From an uncultured Ruminiclostridium sp. (GTDB taxonomy: Bacteria > Bacillota > Clostridia > Oscillospirales > Ruminococcaceae), in NCBI GenBank assembly GCA_944388385.1, contig CALXIO010000005.1:1-64000 (forward strand): 64,000 bases of DNA, in the 5' to 3' direction. This document shows positions 17,509 through 27,357 of this stretch, piece by piece. The notes under the pieces are model-generated. The model made no database searches. It was given only the letters and a program-made list of their open reading frames with translations, and was not told the origin of the DNA. Numbering within the stretch: the first letter of the stretch is position 1; every line of letters starts with the position of its first letter. A program made the translations under genes and the position numbers.

Positions 17509-18465
17509 ATGACGTTACTTGTTACCGGCGGCGCTGGATTTATAGGAAGTAATTTCCTTAGATATATAACAGCCCACCACCCAAAGCTAAGGGTTATATG
17601 TGTGGATTTGCTTACCTATGCAGGAAATACCAATAATATCAGCCAACTTATAAAGGATGAAAAAATCACCTTTATAAAAGAGGATATAAGAAATAACAAG
17701 GGTATAGAGGAGATATTTTCCCGGTATAGTCCTGATATTGTTGTAAATTTTGCCGCTGAAAGTCATGTGGACCGTGCCATTGAAAATCCCGGGATTTTTG
17801 TGGATACCAATATAAAGGGTGTATGGGTACTTCTTGATAACTGCGTTAAGCACGGGGTGAAAAGATTTCATCAGATTTCCACAGATGAGGTATACGGGGA
17901 TAGCTATACTGTAAGTAATCCTGCCACAGAAAAATCCCTGCTTATACCCTCAGGCCCCTATTCTGCCTCAAAGGCATCGGCGGATATGCTTACCTTGTCC
18001 TATGGCCGTACATTTTCCTTAAATATCAGCATTTCAAGAAGCCCTAATAATTTCGGCTGTAATCAGCACAGAGAAAAGCTGATACCGAAAATTATATACA
18101 ATGCCCTTAACAATAAGCCCATAGGAATATACGGAAAGGGAGAAAATATAAGGGGCTGGCTTCATACAAAAAATCACTCAAGGGCAATAGAAGAAATAAT
18201 ATTTTCAGATGATACAGCCGGGGAAATATTCAATATCCCCTGTGAAAGATACCTTTCAAATATAAGCCTTGTAAAAATGATACTGGATATTATGAAAAAG
18301 CCCTACAGCCTTATAGAATATATCCCGGACAGAAAGGGTCATGATATGGCCTACTATACATCCGGGGAAAAAATAAAAGCCAGTATCGGCTATACCCTGT
18401 CAGAGGACTTTGAGGAAAGGCTTTATGATGCGGTGAGATATTATATAAATGAATATAAAAAATAA
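17509..18465 (+). CDS. dTDP-glucose 4,6-dehydratase-like extended SDR
   Basis: 318 aa NAD-dependent sugar-nucleotide dehydratase. It has the Rossmann motif VTGGAGFIGSNFLRY at the N-terminus, AAESHVDRAIENP, ISTDEVYGD and the catalytic YSASKAS. The pattern is closest to RmlB/RffG, which makes dTDP-4-keto-6-deoxyglucose. It is somewhat shorter than typical RmlB (about 340-350 aa) and no other rml genes are nearby, so another NDP-sugar substrate is possible. Single gene with its own promoter and terminator. Confidence 0.8.
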   Translation: MTLLVTGGAGFIGSNFLRYITAHHPKLRVICVDLLTYAGNTNNISQLIKDEKITFIKEDIRNNKGIEEIFSRYSPDIVVNFAAESHVDRAIENPGIFVDTNIKGVWVLLDNCVKHGVKRFHQISTDEVYGDSYTVSNPATEKSLLIPSGPYSASKASADMLTLSYGRTFSLNISISRSPNNFGCNQHREKLIPKIIYNALNNKPIGIYGKGENIRGWLHTKNHSRAIEEIIFSDDTAGEIFNIPCERYLSNISLVKMILDIMKKPYSLIEYIPDRKGHDMAYYTSGEKIKASIGYTLSEDFEERLYDAVRYYINEYKK

Positions 18466-18466
18466 T

Positions 18467-18486
18467 CCGGAGAAATTTTTCTCCGG
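18467..18486. terminator. Bidirectional terminator
   Basis: CCGGAGAAA (18467-18475) pairs with TTTCTCCGG (18478-18486). It is followed by ATCTTTTTT on the plus strand and ATTATTTTTT on the minus strand. It ends both the RmlB-like gene and the convergent lipoprotein gene. Confidence 0.85.
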
Positions 18487-18493
18487 ATCTTTT

Positions 18494-19099
18494 TTAGCTG
18501 TAATATCCTAAGGTCAGCAGTAAAAGGAAATTCTTATCGGAAATTATCCACTCTCCGTTTACATATCTGAAGTCCACCCTTACTGTATACGGGTCGGATT
18601 TAAAATCCGGGTTTCCTATAACCGAATCTATATAGTCCATCTGCTTTTCAAAATCGTTTTTATACTGGGCATTTATCTCAGAATCGGTTTCCTTGTTGAA
18701 TTTATCAAGGTCAAGGGAGGTGGCGGAAAAGGTAACGGTGGCGGTTCTTTTTTCGGAATTTACATCCTCCTTCATAGAACCATAGGTCACATATTCATCA
18801 AACAGCTTACCTAATGTGGCTGAATATCTTTCTGTCCACTCCGGCTCAAATTCGGTGTAGGTATCCTTGAAATAAAGCTCTATACTGTATGCCGAAAAGC
18901 TTCTGCAATAGGATGCCACAGAGTCATAGTCCTGCTTTTTTGTAAGCTCAAACATGGTGGTCATAACCTGGGCAGGGGTAAGCTGAAGCTCTATTTCGGA
19001 TTCCTCCCCGTTATCACAGGCGGTAAAAAGTGATAATGCCGTAATTATTGTCAAGATAAGACAGACAAGTCTTTTTATTTTAAGGGAATGTTTCATCAT
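18494..19099 (-). CDS. Hypothetical lipoprotein
   Basis: 201 aa. The N-terminus is a lipoprotein signal peptide: basic KHSLKIKR, then a hydrophobic stretch, ending in the lipobox LFTAC with the lipidated Cys at residue 28. The mature part is acidic and mixed alpha/beta, with an ending (RVDFRYVNGEWIISDKN) that resembles NTF2-like or DUF5105-type lipoproteins. Probably attached to the outer face of the membrane. Function unknown. Confidence 0.75.
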   Translation of the reverse strand: MMKHSLKIKRLVCLILTIITALSLFTACDNGEESEIELQLTPAQVMTTMFELTKKQDYDSVASYCRSFSAYSIELYFKDTYTEFEPEWTERYSATLGKLFDEYVTYGSMKEDVNSEKRTATVTFSATSLDLDKFNKETDSEINAQYKNDFEKQMDYIDSVIGNPDFKSDPYTVRVDFRYVNGEWIISDKNFLLLLTLGYYS

Positions 19100-19124
19100 A
19101 CTTCCATCCTGATATATAGATAAA

Positions 19125-19143
19125 AAGACCCTTTAAGGGTCTT
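19125..19143 (-). terminator. Terminator after nrdR
   Basis: AAGACCCTT and AAGGGTCTT form a 19-bp palindrome directly after the nrdR stop; on the minus strand it is followed by TTTTTA. Confidence 0.75.
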
Positions 19144-19145
19144 AT

Positions 19146-19598
19146 TTATTCCTGCTCCTCGCTAAGCTCGGAAATTATTCTTACAAAGCTTTCAATATCG
19201 TTGAAATCCCTGTATACAGAGGCAAAACGAATATAAGCCACCTTGTCCAGCTTTTTAAGTCTGCGTAACACAAGCTCGCCTATTTCATCTGAGGTAACCT
19301 CACGCTTAAACTGATTTTTAAGCTCGTTTACAATATCCTCTACGGTATTTTCAAGCTGCTCTATGGTAACCGGACGCTTTACGGTAGCCCTTGCAAGACG
19401 GTTTATCAGCTTGTCACGGTCAAAGGGCTCTAAGGTGTTGTCCTTCTTTATTACCATAAGGGGTACATTTTCCACTATTTCATAGGTGGTAAATCTTGCT
19501 TTACATTTAAGGCATTCTCTCCTGCGGCGAATTTTATTTTCAGCCGGACGGGAATCAATAACCTTGCTATCCTCAAATCCACATTCGGGGCACTTCAC
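19146..19598 (-). CDS. nrdR: Transcriptional repressor NrdR
   Basis: 150 aa, the standard NrdR length. The N-terminal zinc ribbon is MKCPECGFEDSKV then RRRECLKCKARF (two Cys pairs), followed by an ATP-cone domain (residues about 49-139). It represses ribonucleotide reductase operons in response to ATP/dATP by binding NrdR boxes. No nrd genes are in this window, so its targets lie elsewhere. It has terminators on both sides and appears monocistronic. Confidence 0.95.
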   Translation of the reverse strand: MKCPECGFEDSKVIDSRPAENKIRRRRECLKCKARFTTYEIVENVPLMVIKKDNTLEPFDRDKLINRLARATVKRPVTIEQLENTVEDIVNELKNQFKREVTSDEIGELVLRRLKKLDKVAYIRFASVYRDFNDIESFVRIISELSEEQE

Positions 19599-19620
19599 AA
19601 AATCACTCCATTCATTTAAA

Positions 19621-19636
19621 AAGGGGCTTACCCCTT
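19621..19636 (-). terminator. Terminator after the TIM-barrel isomerase gene
   Basis: AAGGGG (19621-19626) pairs with CCCCTT (19631-19636); on the minus strand the stem is followed by TTTAAA. A short but plausible terminator. Confidence 0.55.
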
Positions 19637-19666
19637 ATGTTATTTTAACATAATTTTTCAGCTAAT

Positions 19667-20470
19667 TCAAGGGGAAATCTGAAAATTATAGGCAGAGGCA
19701 AACCTTGAAAGGCGGTTTGCACTATGTACAAGCTCATCATAGCCCTCGTAATTGTTACGGTAAAGCTCCACCACAAGCGCCCCATTATAGGAAAGGCTCT
19801 GAAGGTGCTTCATAAGGCGGTCAAAGTCAAAATCCCCCTCCCCGACAGGAAGGCAATCACATTCCTTATTGCCGTCGCTTACATGAAGATGAATAACCTT
19901 ATTCCCAAGGGCATTAAACAGTAAAAATGGATCTACTCCGCTTCTTCTTGCCTGCTTTAAGTCAATTACAAACCGTACCTCGTCGCCTAGTTCCCGTGAC
20001 ATTTTAGTAAGAAATTCTATACTCTTGCTTTTGCAATAGCATACATTTTCCTGCACTACGGTAATACCGAACTGCTTTGCTGTGCGGTATAATCTTAAAT
20101 ACCGTTCAAGGTATCTGTCATCCGGTACCTTTGAGCTTAATATAGCCCCATGGAGTACAAATATATCTGCCCCTATTTCCCCCATTTTCTCAAAATATCT
20201 CTTATAGATATCAAGAAGATAGTCCTCACGCCTTTTATAATCCCCGAATAAAAACAGGGTTTCCATGGGTGATGAAAAGGGGTGAAAGGAGGTTATATTC
20301 ATATCATAGCTTTTTATTATGCTTTTTATTTCCTCAAATATTTTACCCTCAGCCTCATCCACGGAATTTATAAAAAGCTCTGCGTTTTTTATTCCCCTGC
20401 TTGCTATTTCAAAGAGGGATTTTTCCGTTTCAAGAGGATAAAGACAAGCGGTAGATACACCTATATCCAA
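19667..20470 (-). CDS. Sugar phosphate isomerase/epimerase family protein (xylose-isomerase-like TIM barrel)
   Basis: 267 aa AP-endonuclease-2/xylose-isomerase-like TIM barrel. Metal-ligand positions are indicated by VVQENVCY (Glu), FVIDLKQAR (Asp), IHLHVSDGNKECDCLPVGEGDFDF (His/Asp) and LVVELYR (Glu). Members include sugar epimerases and endonuclease IV; the specific substrate is unknown. It follows the YfhO-type membrane protein by 11 bases and so is probably cotranscribed with it. Confidence 0.8.
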   Translation of the reverse strand: MDIGVSTACLYPLETEKSLFEIASRGIKNAELFINSVDEAEGKIFEEIKSIIKSYDMNITSFHPFSSPMETLFLFGDYKRREDYLLDIYKRYFEKMGEIGADIFVLHGAILSSKVPDDRYLERYLRLYRTAKQFGITVVQENVCYCKSKSIEFLTKMSRELGDEVRFVIDLKQARRSGVDPFLLFNALGNKVIHLHVSDGNKECDCLPVGEGDFDFDRLMKHLQSLSYNGALVVELYRNNYEGYDELVHSANRLSRFASAYNFQISP

Positions 20471-20481
20471 AGCAAAGCCTC

Positions 20482-23187
20482 CTATTCCATAAGATTTCCT
20501 GTTATGCTTAATGCAAGGGGCATAAGATATATTGCCGTTATTACTACAGCAAAAAGTAAATATACCCCTGCCTTGCTTAATTTTCCTAAAACAGCCGGTA
20601 TTTTATTAAGTCTGTTTCTTAATATAATAACAACTGCAAAAAGCACTATTCCTGTAATAGTTATAATAAGCCCCAAATTAAAGCCACTTGGGGTGTAGCT
20701 TATTTCTATGGCATTTTCACCATCAAAAAGCCTTATTGCGCTAAAGCCTCCCATACATCTCAAAAGCTCTGCTTCCTGTCCGTTTATACTAACCTTAAAG
20801 CCCTTATCGTAGGGTATTGACAGGAATAAATACTGCCCCTCATTTGTCGCTGTAGCACTGCCGGTTATTTTATTGCCGGATACCTTAAGATCTGCTGTTT
20901 TTGCGTTTTCTATAAGATAATCCAGCTTATCAAGATCCATACCGAAAACACCAAAGCCCCTCATATGAGCAGACTCATTTACATCTATTTCAATAAGGAC
21001 ACCCTCATTTTCATAGGTGCCAAGGCAAAGAAGTCCGTTTGAATCCTTTGAGGGAAAGCCATAATCCAGCTTTTTGCCGTTTACATATATATTAAAGGTG
21101 TTGTTTATATGCTCATTAAGAGCCCTTGATACCTTATCAAAGGCATCAAAGTACAGGGTTTCTCTGCCGTCCACATAAATCTGATAGGTGATTGTGTGAT
21201 TTTTAAACCTGTCATTAGGGAGAATGTAGTAATACTTATTCACATACTCCACATCCACCCCGAAAAGCTCGGTATATTCGTAGGTGGTGCAGATATTCTC
21301 CTTTGAAGAAAGCAGGGTTTCGGCAAGCAGTTCCTGTATATCCTTTCTTCTTCTGCCGGTGAGCTTTTCATATTGTGATAAGTCCGTATCGGTAATAAGA
21401 CCTAAGGGTAAAGAGTAGCCGGTTTCGGTTATGGAAAATTCCCCGTTTGTATATATGGGATTTTTATATGTGGGATCAAATTTTTCAACGCTGTACTTTA
21501 TTGATAAAAGTGCGTCTGTAAGCTCAGTACCTCCGCTTCCGCTTACCTCCATCCAGTAGGAGGAATAGCCAAAACGCTTCATGGCAAACATATAGTTCTC
21601 ATAGGTAAGGGAGGTATAGTGGGATATGGTGTTATATCCAAGGCCGCCCATAAGGTTTGCATCAAACAGCTTATCATCATCCTGACCGGTTTTTACACGG
21701 TAAAAGCTGTCGTCCTCTATTTTGTCTGCCAGCTGTATAACCGAATTATACTGGGTGGGCTTATATGCCGCCGCCCCTATATATACATTTGCGCTGAAAA
21801 AGCACTCAAATACTATTACCGCACCTATTCCTATGGAAAATATACGGTAGGAGCTTTTGCGGAAAATTTCCAGCATGAGATATGCCATAAAAAGCCCAAG
21901 GAATATAAGGGACATTATGGCAATAAGGGTAAAGGAGGTTTCATCTCCCCACAAAGTTGTGCTGTAGGCATCCAGGTCCTTGCGGTAGGTTATATAATAC
22001 CATACCGAAATAACCCCCACCCCGGCAGTGATTATAAGCACCGGTAACATTATTATAAGGTTGCTTTTTTCTGCAAAGTCCTCTTTTTTTAGCTTTGACA
22101 GCTTATACCCTCCGTAGGCTATAAGCATGGCTATTGTAATATAGCCGTATCTTACGGGAAAGCTCATATAGTCCCCGGTGTGCCACATTTTATTTACAGG
22201 CTCTATTATTACCGGAAGCAAGGTAAGTACTATAAGTATCAGATACTGCTTTGTAAGGGAATTTTCTCTTCTTCCTGCAAACACAATAACAATAGCAATA
22301 AGTAGTGAAGAGCAAAGTAAAAAGGGCAGGTTTGTATATACCTGAGTAAACAGGTTTGCGGATAAAAGTCCTGCTATTATATCTCCTCCCCTTGCTGAGG
22401 CAAAATACTGTGCCAAGGCAGGAAGCCACACCACCGCTGACAATAATGCGGCGGTAAAGGAGGATAATATAAACTTAAATGCAATACTGCCGGAATTATC
22501 CCTTTTCCTGTGGAAAAAGAGATACACCCCCACATAAAGCACTATGAATATTACCACCATGTAGGAAAGGTAATAGTTAAGGGCAAGCATACAAACAAGG
22601 CATATAATATAGCCTGTCATCTTTCCCTTTTTCAAAAGTGCCTGTATGGATAAAAGCAATATGGGGAAAAAGCACATTACATCAAGCCACACCGAATTCT
22701 GATAGAAAAGCATGGCATATCCGCAAAAGGCATATACAACGCTTAAGGCTATACTTAAAAAGGGCATAAGCCTTTTAAAGGTGACCTTAAGCCATATCAT
22801 CATTGTAACAGAGCAAAGGCACATTTTAATTACAGTCAGTATGTTCATGAAGTTCATAAACTGTGCCTTGTCTATAAATACCGTAAGGAAGGTAAAGGGG
22901 CTTGATATAAAGAAGAAAAATACCCCTATAAAGTTCATTCCTCCGGCATTGTGCATACTTAAAAAGAAATTGTCCTTGCCGCTTAGCATATCCTTGAAAT
23001 CAAGCATAAGGGGTAATACCTGCTGGTGCATATCACACCATGCTAAGGTCTTTTCCCCAAATGGGTACAGTCCCCCAAGGGCAAAGGTACAAAGCAGAAT
23101 GACTGCTACACTGACAGGTGGTATTAGTATTAAAAGTATGTTTTTTAAGGTAAGACGGCTTTTTATATTTTTCAGCATACCGGTCAT
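20482..23187 (-). CDS. YfhO family multi-pass membrane protein
   Basis: About 901 aa from the ATG at 23187, chosen because AAAGGAA precedes it; the frame extends to 23232. The N-terminal two thirds has around a dozen hydrophobic helices. Family landmarks are GEKTLAWCDMHQQVLPLMLDF near the start and the Asn/Gly-rich loop LSMHNAGGMNF. An extracytoplasmic domain follows, then a last C-terminal helix. YfhO proteins are GT-C-like membrane proteins; in Bacillus and Listeria they are linked to glycosylation of lipoteichoic acid. A similar role here is inference. Confidence 0.85.
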   Translation of the reverse strand: MTGMLKNIKSRLTLKNILLILIPPVSVAVILLCTFALGGLYPFGEKTLAWCDMHQQVLPLMLDFKDMLSGKDNFFLSMHNAGGMNFIGVFFFFISSPFTFLTVFIDKAQFMNFMNILTVIKMCLCSVTMMIWLKVTFKRLMPFLSIALSVVYAFCGYAMLFYQNSVWLDVMCFFPILLLSIQALLKKGKMTGYIICLVCMLALNYYLSYMVVIFIVLYVGVYLFFHRKRDNSGSIAFKFILSSFTAALLSAVVWLPALAQYFASARGGDIIAGLLSANLFTQVYTNLPFLLCSSLLIAIVIVFAGRRENSLTKQYLILIVLTLLPVIIEPVNKMWHTGDYMSFPVRYGYITIAMLIAYGGYKLSKLKKEDFAEKSNLIIMLPVLIITAGVGVISVWYYITYRKDLDAYSTTLWGDETSFTLIAIMSLIFLGLFMAYLMLEIFRKSSYRIFSIGIGAVIVFECFFSANVYIGAAAYKPTQYNSVIQLADKIEDDSFYRVKTGQDDDKLFDANLMGGLGYNTISHYTSLTYENYMFAMKRFGYSSYWMEVSGSGGTELTDALLSIKYSVEKFDPTYKNPIYTNGEFSITETGYSLPLGLITDTDLSQYEKLTGRRRKDIQELLAETLLSSKENICTTYEYTELFGVDVEYVNKYYYILPNDRFKNHTITYQIYVDGRETLYFDAFDKVSRALNEHINNTFNIYVNGKKLDYGFPSKDSNGLLCLGTYENEGVLIEIDVNESAHMRGFGVFGMDLDKLDYLIENAKTADLKVSGNKITGSATATNEGQYLFLSIPYDKGFKVSINGQEAELLRCMGGFSAIRLFDGENAIEISYTPSGFNLGLIITITGIVLFAVVIILRNRLNKIPAVLGKLSKAGVYLLFAVVITAIYLMPLALSITGNLME

Positions 23188-23222
23188 ATAAATTCCTTTT
23201 TTCATTTTGTTATCATTAAAAA

Positions 23223-23256
23223 GATACATCACAATCTTTTATAATCGTGATGTATC
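23223..23256 (-). terminator. Terminator after secF
   Basis: GATACATCAC (23223-23232) and GTGATGTATC (23247-23256) form a perfect 10-bp stem; on the minus strand it is followed by TTTTTAATG. It separates secDF from the YfhO operon. Confidence 0.75.
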
Positions 23257-23264
23257 GGAAATTA

Positions 23265-24272
23265 TTAAACCATTAACTTCTTGGGGTCAACAGGACCGTT
23301 GGAAGCGGAATTTTTATCTTTCTTTGCGGGCTTGTCTGTATCATTCTTAACATCCCCGTGTCTTTCACGCCACATTACCCATAATGGACCTGAAATGCAG
23401 ATTGATGAGTAGGTACCGAATACAAGGCCTACTACCATGGGTATAGCAAAGGACATGATAGAGGTTACACCGCAGATAGCACAAACTACGCAGATAGCAA
23501 GTACCGCAAAGCCTGTGGTAAGGGTTGTGTTTATTGATCTTGTAAGTGACTGAGAAATACTCATGTTTACAAGATCGGATAACTTCATTGATGTGCCGTA
23601 AAGGTTACGGTTTTCACGGATACGGTCATAAATAACGATTGTGTTATTGATCGAGTTACCAAGTACCGTAAGAATAACCGCCATGAAGTTTGCGTCTATG
23701 GGGAAGCGTAAGAATACAAATGCCGCATACACCATAATTACGTCATGAACAAGGGCTACCAGTGCAAATACACCTGCACTGAGACCGCCTATCTTCTTAA
23801 AGCGGAAGGCAATATAAATTACCAGAAGCAAAAAGGAGAATAATACAGCCACAAGGCACTTAGCAAAGAATTCAGCACCTGAGGAGGGGTTTACGTCCTG
23901 GCTGTTTATAAGCTCTAAGTTATTGTCCTTGAACTTTTCATCCAGCTTATCACTAAGGGATTTCTGTACATCCGCTGTAAGACCCTCTGTGGAGGCAAAG
24001 GAGATTTCAACTGTCTGTACCGTGTTATTTACACCTGAACCGGTGGTAACTGTTACAGCACCCAGCTTTTCACCCTCAACCACGGATTTTACCGCATTGG
24101 TATCAATAGTTCCCGAATAAGAGTAGGTAAGCATTGTACCGCCTCTGAATTCAATGGACATTTCAATACCGAAAATAACATTAAATATAATAGTAATTAC
24201 CGCTATTACAATAGGAATAGCAAATAATACCTTTCTGTGACCTACAAAGTCAAAGGGCTTCTTTTCACTCAT
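23265..24272 (-). CDS. secF: Protein translocase subunit SecF
   Basis: 335 aa with six predicted transmembrane helices and the SecF landmark FVGHRKVLFAIPIVI at the N-terminus. The IEFRGGTMLTYSY motif starts the extracytoplasmic domain, and the conserved ILTVLGNSINNTIVIYDRIREN lies in the C-terminal membrane block. SecDF uses the proton gradient to help pull exported proteins through SecYEG. Its start overlaps the secD stop by 4 bases. Confidence 0.94.
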   Translation of the reverse strand: MSEKKPFDFVGHRKVLFAIPIVIAVITIIFNVIFGIEMSIEFRGGTMLTYSYSGTIDTNAVKSVVEGEKLGAVTVTTGSGVNNTVQTVEISFASTEGLTADVQKSLSDKLDEKFKDNNLELINSQDVNPSSGAEFFAKCLVAVLFSFLLLVIYIAFRFKKIGGLSAGVFALVALVHDVIMVYAAFVFLRFPIDANFMAVILTVLGNSINNTIVIYDRIRENRNLYGTSMKLSDLVNMSISQSLTRSINTTLTTGFAVLAICVVCAICGVTSIMSFAIPMVVGLVFGTYSSICISGPLWVMWRERHGDVKNDTDKPAKKDKNSASNGPVDPKKLMV

Positions 24273-25705
24273 ACCGTAGCACCGCCTTTCTTATCCTTAG
24301 CGGGCTTGCCGCCGAAAAGACCGGGCTTTCTGAAGCACTTGAAGCGGATAAGGGATGATGTCATCAGTCTTGCCGCAAATACACCGAACAGGAAGTTCAG
24401 AATTACGCCCACCATAAGTGTGTAGCCGAAGGAGTAGATGGTTCCTTCGGTAGAAGCACCGAACATAAAGAATACAGGTCTTAAAATCATAGATGCAAGG
24501 CTGTCGGGAGTACCGAAAGCACCCATAAGGATAATAGCAACGATAATCATTGTGATATTACCATCAAATACCGCTGAGAATGCTCTCTTGTAGCCGGTAT
24601 ATACAGCACCGTCTATTGTCTTGCCTGCGTTTATTTCTTCCTTGATACGCTCACCTGTAATAACGTTAGCGTCAACGCCCATACCTACCGCAAGGATAAT
24701 ACCTGCAATACCGGGGATTGTAAGGGTAAAGCTGTTTGCAAAGGGGAAAAATCCTGTTATTGCAAAGAGTGTACCGCCTACCTGTCCGATAAGAGCGATA
24801 ATTGCCACCGCACCGGGGAGCCTGTAGAATACTATCATGAATACTGCAATAAGTGCAAATGCAATAATTCCTGCAAGTGCCATCGCATCACGAGCGCCTG
24901 TACCCAATGTGGGAGAAATTACGCTGAAGCTTGCTGTTTCCAGCTTAAAGGGTAACGCACCGCCGTTTATCTGGTTTGCAAGCTTTGTAGCCTCATCTGC
25001 TGTGAAGCTGCCGCTGATTGTTGCAACACCGTCTGTAATGTGAGCTGATACAGATGCAACAGAGATACATTCATCATCCATGTAGGTGGAAATGTAGCCC
25101 TTGTTTTCCTTCAGCTTCTTTGTGGCATCTGCAAACTTCTGCTTTGCCTCATCCTGAAGCTCTAACTGTACCGCAAATTCATACTCGCTTGTGGAACCGT
25201 TCTTAAGGTTATATACTTCTGATGCCTTCTTTACATCTGCACCGGAAAGTATAATGGGAAGTGATTCGTAGGTTTCGTCCTCATCCCAGTCACCGTCCCT
25301 GCCCTCACGGAAGGTAAGCATGGCTGTAGCACCGATTTCTTCAACCGCCTCCTCAGGGTCAAAGGTATCGTCCTCAGCCTGCCAGGGGAAGCGTACTATG
25401 ATCTTGTTGCTGTCATAGTCTGTAAAAATCTCATAGTCGGTAATGTTCTTACTTACCATACGGGTTTCAATAATGGACTTTGCCGAATCGATCTGATCAT
25501 CGGTAGGCTCAATGCCTTCGGGAGCCTGGAAGGATACGTCAACACCGCCCCTTATATCAATACCCCAGCGGATATCACCCACACCACGGATAACAGTAGT
25601 TGTTATATCACCGTACTGTGTGTGTATTCCGAATAATACTACGCCCGTAAATGCTAAGATTATTGCAAGCACTATAAAAAAGACGGGCTTTGCTATTCTT
25701 TTCAA
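24269..25705 (-). CDS. secD: Protein translocase subunit SecD
   Basis: About 478 aa. Motifs: DIRWGIDIRGGVDVSFQAPEG after the first helix, a P1-type periplasmic domain, and ILAVGMGVDANVITGERIKEE in the membrane part. I prefer a TTG at 25705 (KRIAKPVFF) because GGAG is 7 bases upstream; the GTG at 25714 and the longer frame to 25735 are alternatives. Separate secD and secF genes, rather than the fused SecDF of Bacillus, fit Clostridia. It has its own consensus promoter. Confidence 0.92.
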   Translation of the reverse strand: MKRIAKPVFFIVLAIILAFTGVVLFGIHTQYGDITTTVIRGVGDIRWGIDIRGGVDVSFQAPEGIEPTDDQIDSAKSIIETRMVSKNITDYEIFTDYDSNKIIVRFPWQAEDDTFDPEEAVEEIGATAMLTFREGRDGDWDEDETYESLPIILSGADVKKASEVYNLKNGSTSEYEFAVQLELQDEAKQKFADATKKLKENKGYISTYMDDECISVASVSAHITDGVATISGSFTADEATKLANQINGGALPFKLETASFSVISPTLGTGARDAMALAGIIAFALIAVFMIVFYRLPGAVAIIALIGQVGGTLFAITGFFPFANSFTLTIPGIAGIILAVGMGVDANVITGERIKEEINAGKTIDGAVYTGYKRAFSAVFDGNITMIIVAIILMGAFGTPDSLASMILRPVFFMFGASTEGTIYSFGYTLMVGVILNFLFGVFAARLMTSSLIRFKCFRKPGLFGGKPAKDKKGGATV

Positions 25706-25744
25706 ATAATTCACTCCGTTTCTTTGCCAAGGCAAATTTCATAC

Positions 25745-25773
25745 ATTATAATATTATACTATATTTTTGTCAA
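25745..25773 (-). promoter_or_regulatory. Promoter of secD-secF
   Basis: On the minus strand TTGACA (25773-25768) and TATAAT (25750-25745) with 17-bp spacing. Confidence 0.8.
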
Positions 25774-25787
25774 ATAGTCAAGAATTT

Positions 25788-27227
25788 TTATACAGATAAT
25801 TCCGCCTTTTCGCCTAAAACATCCTTGTTCTTTTCAAGAACGGGCTTTATGCACTCTGAAAGGAAGGCATCAACCTGTGCAGGACATCTGCCGATGAAGT
25901 TTTCAGGTACAAGCATTTCCTCGATTTCTTCCTTTGTTACAGGGAATGCAGGGTCAGCCGCAATTCTGTCAACTAAGTCATTATCAAGGCCTTCTTCCTT
26001 GATTACCTTACCTGCCGCCACGCTGTGCTGACGGATCTTCTCATGAAGCTCCTGTCTGTCGCCGCCGTTCTTAACTGCCTTCATCATAATATTTTCAGTA
26101 GCCATAAAGGGTAATTCCTTCATAACTCTTGCTCTTATAACCTTAGGATATACCACCAGTCCGTCGGTGATATTAAGCATAATGTTAAGAATTGCATCCA
26201 CGGCTAAAAATCCCTCTGCAACTGCTATTCTCTTATTTGCGCTGTCATCAAGAGTTCTCTCAAACCACTGGGTAGCCGCCGTAAAGGCAGGGTTTAAGGT
26301 ATCTATCATGACATATCTTGCAAGGGAGGTAATTCTCTCCGCTCTCATGGGGTTACGCTTATAGGGCATAGCGGATGAGCCTATCTGATGTACCTCAAAG
26401 GGCTCCTCCATTTCCTTGAAGTTTGCAAGAATTCTAAGGTCATTACTGAACTTTGAACAGCTCTGTGCAATTCCCCCGAGTACATTTACAATACGGCTGT
26501 CAACCTTTCTTGAATAGGTCTGACCGCTGACAGGAACGCACTTTTCAAAGCCCATTTCCTTAGCTATCTTATTTTCAAGCTCTATAACCTTATCTCCGTC
26601 ACCCTCAAAAAGTTCCATAAAGCTGGCCTGTGTGCCGGTGGTTCCCTTCTGACCCAAGAGCTTTAAATTGCTCATCTGGTATTCAAGATCCTCAAGATCC
26701 ATTAAAAGCTCATTCATCCAAAGAGTAGCTCTCTTGCCTACCGTTGTAAGCTGTGCAGGCTGTAAATGGGTATAGGCAAGACAGGGCATAGCCTTGTACT
26801 TTTCCGCAAAGGAAGCAAGATTTGAAAGTACGTTTACTAACTTTCTGTGGATTATTTTCATGGCATCACGCATAACGATAACATCTGTGTTATCACCTAC
26901 ATAACAGCTTGTAGCACCAAGGTGAATAATGCCCTTAGCCTTTGGACAGCAAGCACCGTAGGTGTGAACATGAGCCATTACATCATGGCGTAATTCCTTT
27001 TCTTCCTTAGCCGCCATATCAAAGTCAATATCATCGATATGTGCCTCCAGCTCTTCCACCTGTTCCTTGGTAACGCTTCCCAGTCCCAGCTCCATTTCCG
27101 CACGGGCAAGGGCTACCCACAGCTTTCTGAAGGTGGAAAACTTTTTCTGTGCAGAAAACACATACTGCATTTCCTCACTTGCGTATCTGGTACAGAAAGG
27201 GCTTTCGTATGTTTCATAATTAGTCAT
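25788..27227 (-). CDS. purB: Adenylosuccinate lyase
   Basis: 479 aa fumarase/aspartase superfamily enzyme. It cleaves SAICAR to AICAR and adenylosuccinate to AMP in purine synthesis. The superfamily signature GSSAMPYKRNPMRAERI is present around residue 290, as are HDVMAHVH and TSCYVGDNTD. Length is normal. It is a single gene with its own promoter. The region upstream (27309 onward) is an unusual GC-rich repeat stretch. Confidence 0.95.
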   Translation of the reverse strand: MTNYETYESPFCTRYASEEMQYVFSAQKKFSTFRKLWVALARAEMELGLGSVTKEQVEELEAHIDDIDFDMAAKEEKELRHDVMAHVHTYGACCPKAKGIIHLGATSCYVGDNTDVIVMRDAMKIIHRKLVNVLSNLASFAEKYKAMPCLAYTHLQPAQLTTVGKRATLWMNELLMDLEDLEYQMSNLKLLGQKGTTGTQASFMELFEGDGDKVIELENKIAKEMGFEKCVPVSGQTYSRKVDSRIVNVLGGIAQSCSKFSNDLRILANFKEMEEPFEVHQIGSSAMPYKRNPMRAERITSLARYVMIDTLNPAFTAATQWFERTLDDSANKRIAVAEGFLAVDAILNIMLNITDGLVVYPKVIRARVMKELPFMATENIMMKAVKNGGDRQELHEKIRQHSVAAGKVIKEEGLDNDLVDRIAADPAFPVTKEEIEEMLVPENFIGRCPAQVDAFLSECIKPVLEKNKDVLGEKAELSV

Positions 27228-27279
27228 ATTTTATACCGTTCCTTTCGGTTTAATTTTCTGCTCATAGCAATACAGCATA

Positions 27280-27308
27280 ATTATAGCACAAAGTTTTGGA
27301 TAAAGCAA
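27280..27308 (-). promoter_or_regulatory. Promoter of purB
   Basis: On the minus strand TTGCTT (27308-27303) and TATAAT (27285-27280) with 17-bp spacing, 53 bases from the start codon. No PurR-type or purine-riboswitch sequence is visible. Confidence 0.7.
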
Positions 27309-27357
27309 GAGAAAATTAGGTGAAAATGGGATTTGGGGGGATTTTGGGGGTGGCGGA